A DNA stretch of 64,000 nt from Guyanagaster necrorhizus (Eukaryota; Basidiomycota; Agaricomycetes; Agaricales; Physalacriaceae): the NCBI RefSeq assembly GCF_019112545.1, contig NW_025064894.1, positions 710,297 through 774,296 on the forward strand. Direction: 5' to 3'. The translations under genes were made by a program, and so were the position numbers. The notes under the pieces were generated by a model. It worked only from the letters and a program-made list of their open reading frames with translations, ran no database searches and was not told where the DNA came from. Numbering within the stretch: the first letter of the stretch is position 1; each line of letters opens with the position of its first letter. Below are positions 61,330-64,000 of the stretch, piece by piece.

Positions 61330-61789
61330 TGTTAGATCCAAGCATCACATGAGCAGAAACATATGATAAACAGAAGCTACCTTGCACTTCAGATAGTTAT
61401 CTGAGTCTACTGATGCACTTCCTGACTCAGTGTGTCACAAGGACAGAGGATCAGCTCAAGAATAGAATGGTATAGATAAACTTTAGCTCAAAGCTGGGAA
61501 TTACCAGTGAGAGTGAGTTATCTTAAATACTGTATATATCACATCTAAATATACTACTACTAATTATGTGTTGTCAAGTCCTTGGTGCCCATTGTCCTTG
61601 GGCATTAATACCATACATAAAAGAATGATTGTGCATCATTGAGCATCATTGCTGCATCAAAAGATACTGACTGACTTGGCTAGTTGTGATGACTAAGCCT
61701 TATCTCCATGGTCTTAAGCACTGGTCTAGATGCCATTGACTAAGTATAAATAGGGGTTAATCTAGAGAAAGAATAGAAAAATTATAACA
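61330..61789 (-). repeat. E3 5' LTR
   Basis: 460 bp, ends TGTTAGATCC and AATTATAACA, followed by TSD ATTCC (61,790-61,794). Near identical to 53,230-53,689. Confidence 0.92.
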
Positions 61790-61794
61790 ATTCC

Positions 61795-62086
61795 CTTGAT
61801 GCATGCTGCTAGGTCTGGCTTCAGATAAAGAGCTTGTCAGAGGCTGATGAGATGTTCTTTGGGATTCAGAGATGTTATGTAGAGGAATATCTGGGGTTAC
61901 ATTGTGAAGTATGTGATGGATATGTTGGAATTTATTGTAGTGTCAAATTGCCTAGACAGTAATCAAGTGATGTCTCTGGCACAGCTGAATAATTATAAAT
62001 AGACCTAAAAGTGTTCCAATGATGGAAGCTAGGAGTTCAAAGAACTCTTGATCAAAGTTTGGATCTAATGAGTTGATAGAGAGCAT
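61795..62086 (-). pseudogene. E2 ORF1 N-terminus with hydrophobic helix
   Basis: The ATG at 62,086 is 44 bp after the E2 primer site. It reads MLSINSLDPNFDQEFFELLA followed by the hydrophobic SIIGTLLGLFIIIQLC, the same start as E3 and E4. The reading continues to the E3 insertion and resumes at 53,224. A stop stands where E4 has TGA. Confidence 0.75.
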
Positions 62087-62129
62087 TCAGTTTTCTCCAC
62101 ACTATAGTGTGTGAGGAAAGAGAAGAAGA

Positions 62130-62143
62130 AGCTTTGAGCTAAT
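62130..62143 (-). promoter_or_regulatory. E2 primer-binding site (self-priming type)
   Basis: Element-strand ATTAGCTCAAAGCT directly inside the LTR. Its own LTR start at 62,301-62,313 still has the CpG (TTAGCTCGAAGCT on the plus strand), so the two are complementary but for that site. Confidence 0.65.
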
Positions 62144-62614
62144 TATTAGACTCAAACATCACATAAACAGATATATGTGATAAACAGCTTAGTCCCCTCA
62201 CACTTCAGGAGATCAGCTGAGTCTACTGATGCATAATCTGATTGGTATGTCACAAGGCCAAGTGAATCAGCTCAAGAGTAGAATGGTGTGAAGATAAACT
62301 TTAGCTCGAAGCTGGAGATTATCAGCAAGAGCAAGCTGTCTTAAATATCATACGAGTTATAACTAATAATAATACTACCTATTGTATATTGTCAAGTCCT
62401 CTGTGCCCATTGTCCTTGGGCATCACTACCATACATAAAAGACTGATTGTGCATCATTGGCAATACTGTTGCATTGAAAGACAATGATGGACTTGGCTAG
62501 TTGTGATGACTAAGCCTTATCCCATGGTCTTAAGCACTTGTGTTGGCACTCTAACTAAGCATAAATAGGGGTTAATCATAGAAAATAAGAAATAGAAATA
62601 GAAAAATTGTAACA
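62144..62614 (-). repeat. E2 5' LTR
   Basis: 471 bp, left end TATTAGACTC and right end AATTGTAACA. The right flank is Copia E6 gag. No TSD partner is found at 32,356-32,360. Confidence 0.88.
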
Positions 62615-63231
62615 GCAGTGGAGAGGATGCAACAGATGTGATTATAAAAGGGTGGAAGTGATTTTTGGATCATTGAAGTATACTGATTGTCTTCAATCTT
62701 CAGACTCATCTCTTTGATTTGTTCATAGAGGATTTTCATTTTGGCAAGGTGTTCATATATATTGTCTTCATCAGGGCATGTCATATTTCTGAGCTGAGTA
62801 AGGAGATGCTCTCACACAAGATCACTCTTGCCAGTCATAACAGTGATGAGCTTCTTTCAGACAAGAGTGGCTGTTGCCTTGCTTTTGATCTCATTGAAGG
62901 TAAAGTCAGAAATGGCTTTGTAAATGATATTACACATCTTTACCTCTTTCTGCTCATATTCCTCTAGCTTATTCTCTAGCTTACCTAAGTTATCATCTGA
63001 GAGTGGATATGAAAATGCAGTATTGGAGGACCAGTAGAAGTTTCTCTTGTGCTCAACAGAGTGCAGGGATATGCAAGCTGTTCCTCAGAGATGCCAGCCA
63101 AGGCCCTTATCCAGGAACTTGGTGATGAGCTTATCTGAAAACACTACCCAGTTTGATCCATTGTCTGCAAGCTTTGTTATGCTAACTAGCTTTATTTCAG
63201 TTGTTATGGACATGCTGGTAGCAGGGTCCAT
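62615..63231 (-). pseudogene. E6 gag N-terminal half (Copia)
   Basis: The ATG (63,231-63,229) lies four bases inside the 5' LTR and begins MDPATSMSITTEIKLVSITK, then LADNGSNWVVFSDKLI, the standard start of a UBN2-type Copia Gag. It continues through HKRNFYW and TFNEIKSKATATLV to LAKMKILYEQIKEM and SLPPFYNHICCIL. It has three or four stops. It is cut by the E2 LTR, and the next recognisable residues are at 32,360. Confidence 0.75.
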
Positions 63232-63235
63232 AATC

Positions 63236-63560
63236 TGTTGGAGTTAACAAGATAGGAGTGTGGATATAGTGAATGAGGAAAAAAGATTTGGAAGAGAATG
63301 GATGCTAGAATAAAATGTCATAACATTAATCTCAGCATTGTGGTTGAAAGCTGTGTTATTTACCTAGAATAAAATGTCATAATGTTACTACATAGATGAT
63401 AAGTAAATACAGTCAAAGATAGATAGGTATAGAAGGTGCTCACATCTCAGTGTTGTGGTTGAAAGCTGAGATGTGCAGAATAGTGTGACATGCTGAAAAA
63501 GAAAGAAATATCAAATAGGTAAGTGAATGTGTTTGTATTGTACTATTCCTATGTCTAACA
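63236..63560 (-). repeat. E6 5' LTR (Copia)
   Basis: 325 bp, ends TGTTGGAGTT and ATGTCTAACA, followed by TSD GCTGG. Same length as the partner at 28,369-28,693. Confidence 0.9.
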
Positions 63561-63983
63561 GCTGGTTTGAGCATATGCTCCCTTTTCAGTATAATATTTG
63601 ATGACCTCTGTCCATTGTTTGGCAACTGTAGTCACATGATGAACCAAATACAGTGTACCATCATGAACATGCTGAGACATTAAGAATTGTGCCACAGCCT
63701 TATCCTTGTCCCATTGGCAGATTTCAATAGCCTGCTCCTCAGTGATATGATGAGTATAACTTGGGTGAGGTGTAAGACTATTAAAGTGCCCCCACTTATC
63801 TTTTGCTGCAATGGCTATTTCAAAGCAGGTGCTGAAGATAGGCCAACTGATGTTGTTTGTCTCAAGCTATAGTGCAGAGGTAGGGAGATTTGTAGAATTG
63901 GCAAATACATTTGTTATAGACATTTGAGAGCATTAAATATATTGCAATTGGCTACTTCAAATTCAGGTAAGGGTGGGGCCCAT
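63561..63983 (-). pseudogene. E9 gag, proximal half (Copia)
   Basis: The minus-strand ATG at 63,983 begins MGPTLT. Next come NISWPIFSTCFEIAIAAKDK, WGHFNSLTPHPSYTHHITEE and QFLMSQHVHDGTLYLV, the usual N-terminal half of a Copia Gag. The last codons (YYTEKGAYAQT) join in frame to 28,363 once E6 is removed. Only a few stops are present. Confidence 0.75.
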
Positions 63984-63987
63984 AACC
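63976..63987 (-). promoter_or_regulatory. E9 primer-binding site, copia half-tRNA type
   Basis: GGTTATGGGCCC follows the putative LTR end and contains the gag ATG. The same word follows the LTR in Drosophila copia, which is primed by an internal part of initiator tRNA-Met. E6 has GATTATGGACCC in the same place, differing by G to A. Confidence 0.5.
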
Positions 63988-64000
63988 TGTAATGATTCGA
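63988..64000 (-). repeat. E9 5' LTR, inner end (runs off the window)
   Basis: On the element strand the sequence ends ...TCATTACA, then GGTTATGGGCCC begins. That is the junction of LTR and primer site in the copia layout. Only 13 bp are inside the window. Confidence 0.45.

Larger units (their letters stand above)
53230..61789 (-). mobile_element. E3: complete Ty3 chromovirus, all domains, inside E2
   Basis: Two 460-bp LTRs (53,230-53,689 and 61,330-61,789) with TSD ATTCC on both sides (53,225-53,229 and 61,790-61,794). Without E3, E2 reads GAACATTCCCTTGATGC, matching the corresponding part of E3 itself (GTCTCCTTGATGC). The interior of about 7.6 kb contains ORF1, protease, reverse transcriptase, RNase H, integrase and chromodomain, plus a 437-bp solo LTR. 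The LTRs differ by transitions. It has stops in every domain and no CpG in the left LTR. Confidence 0.92.
44277..62614 (-). mobile_element. E2: Ty3 chromovirus interrupted by E3 and R2 copy A
   Basis: Minus-strand element from a full 5' LTR (62,144-62,614) to a 3' LTR that has lost its distal part (44,277-44,560). The two LTRs share the private word GAAAATAAGAAATAGAAATAG. The interior is ORF1 in three pieces (62,086-61,795; 53,229-52,372; 50,623-48,485), protease, reverse transcriptase, RNase H, integrase and chromodomain. Removing E3 and R2 leaves an internal length of about 7.3 kb, close to that of E3. Stops throughout. Confidence 0.85.
28369..63560 (-). mobile_element. E6: Ty1/Copia element, exploded by nested insertions
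   Basis: Two 325-bp LTRs in the same orientation (28,369-28,693 and 63,236-63,560) are flanked by the 5-bp duplication GCTGG (28,364-28,368 and 63,561-63,565). The minus-strand order is 5' LTR, gag (63,231-62,615), interruption by about 30 kb of Ty3 elements, rest of gag and protease (32,360-31,561), integrase, reverse transcriptase, RNase H, 3' LTR. Integrase before reverse transcriptase is the Copia order. The LTRs differ almost only by transitions. Confidence 0.9.

Noticed and set aside
32356..62619. Reading the Ty3 block as one element bounded by the E7 3' LTR and the E2 5' LTR
   Set aside because: The flanking 5 bp do not match, the LTRs belong to different subfamilies, and E2 has its own 3' LTR at 44,277-44,560.

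Overview
This window looks like transposon-packed fungal heterochromatin. No intact host gene, tRNA or rRNA gene was seen. It is AT-rich and almost without CpG, with TpG and CpA in the places where related copies still carry CpG. The readable content is Ty3/Gypsy and Ty1/Copia retrotransposon wreckage plus one decayed fungal-type ABCG transporter. Gag zinc-knuckle context, chromodomain-bearing Ty3 elements and Copia gag architecture point to a filamentous fungus, most likely a basidiomycete; this is inference.

Left part (1-28,363). 1-5,591 is very AT-rich. It holds a relic of an ABC-G transporter ATPase domain (about 1,690-2,445, minus) and an unidentified decayed coding stretch (about 4,400-5,330, minus). 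Then come a solo LTR (5,592-6,073), dispersed repeat R1 (6,110-7,458), dispersed repeat R2 (copies D and E) around a Gag relic (9,165-10,566), a 5'-truncated Ty3 element (E5, 10,974-18,754) whose reverse transcriptase carries a 1.3-kb insertion (R4), an inverted R2 pair (B and C) around a Ty3 integrase/chromodomain fragment, a mostly unreadable stretch (23,361-26,780), and a plus-strand Gag relic (26,817-27,945).

Right part (27,946-64,000). This is a nest of insertions read from LTR ends and target-site duplications (TSDs). A Copia gag (E9) is split by a second Copia element (E6, 28,369-63,560; identical 325-bp LTR lengths; TSD GCTGG). E6 gag is in turn split by a block of Ty3 elements: E7, E8, E4, repeat R1 and E2. 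E2 is split by a complete Ty3 element (E3, 53,230-61,789; 460-bp LTRs; TSD ATTCC) and by R2 copy A. E3 is split by a fresh solo LTR (58,974-59,410; TSD CAGAT). The depth is therefore E9 > E6 > E2 > E3 > solo LTR.

The Ty3 elements form one chromovirus family: LTR, then a sequence complementary to a site inside the LTR (self-priming layout as in Tf1/sushi elements), a long ORF1 that begins with a conserved hydrophobic helix and ends in a Gag capsid and CCHC knuckle, then protease, reverse transcriptase, RNase H, integrase and chromodomain. All copies carry stops, mostly explicable as CpG decay (for example CGA to TGA). The youngest LTR keeps about 15 CpG in 437 bp, whereas the homologous LTR of its host element keeps none. 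Coordinates of LTR ends and TSDs were read base by base; domain borders inside degraded pol regions are approximate.
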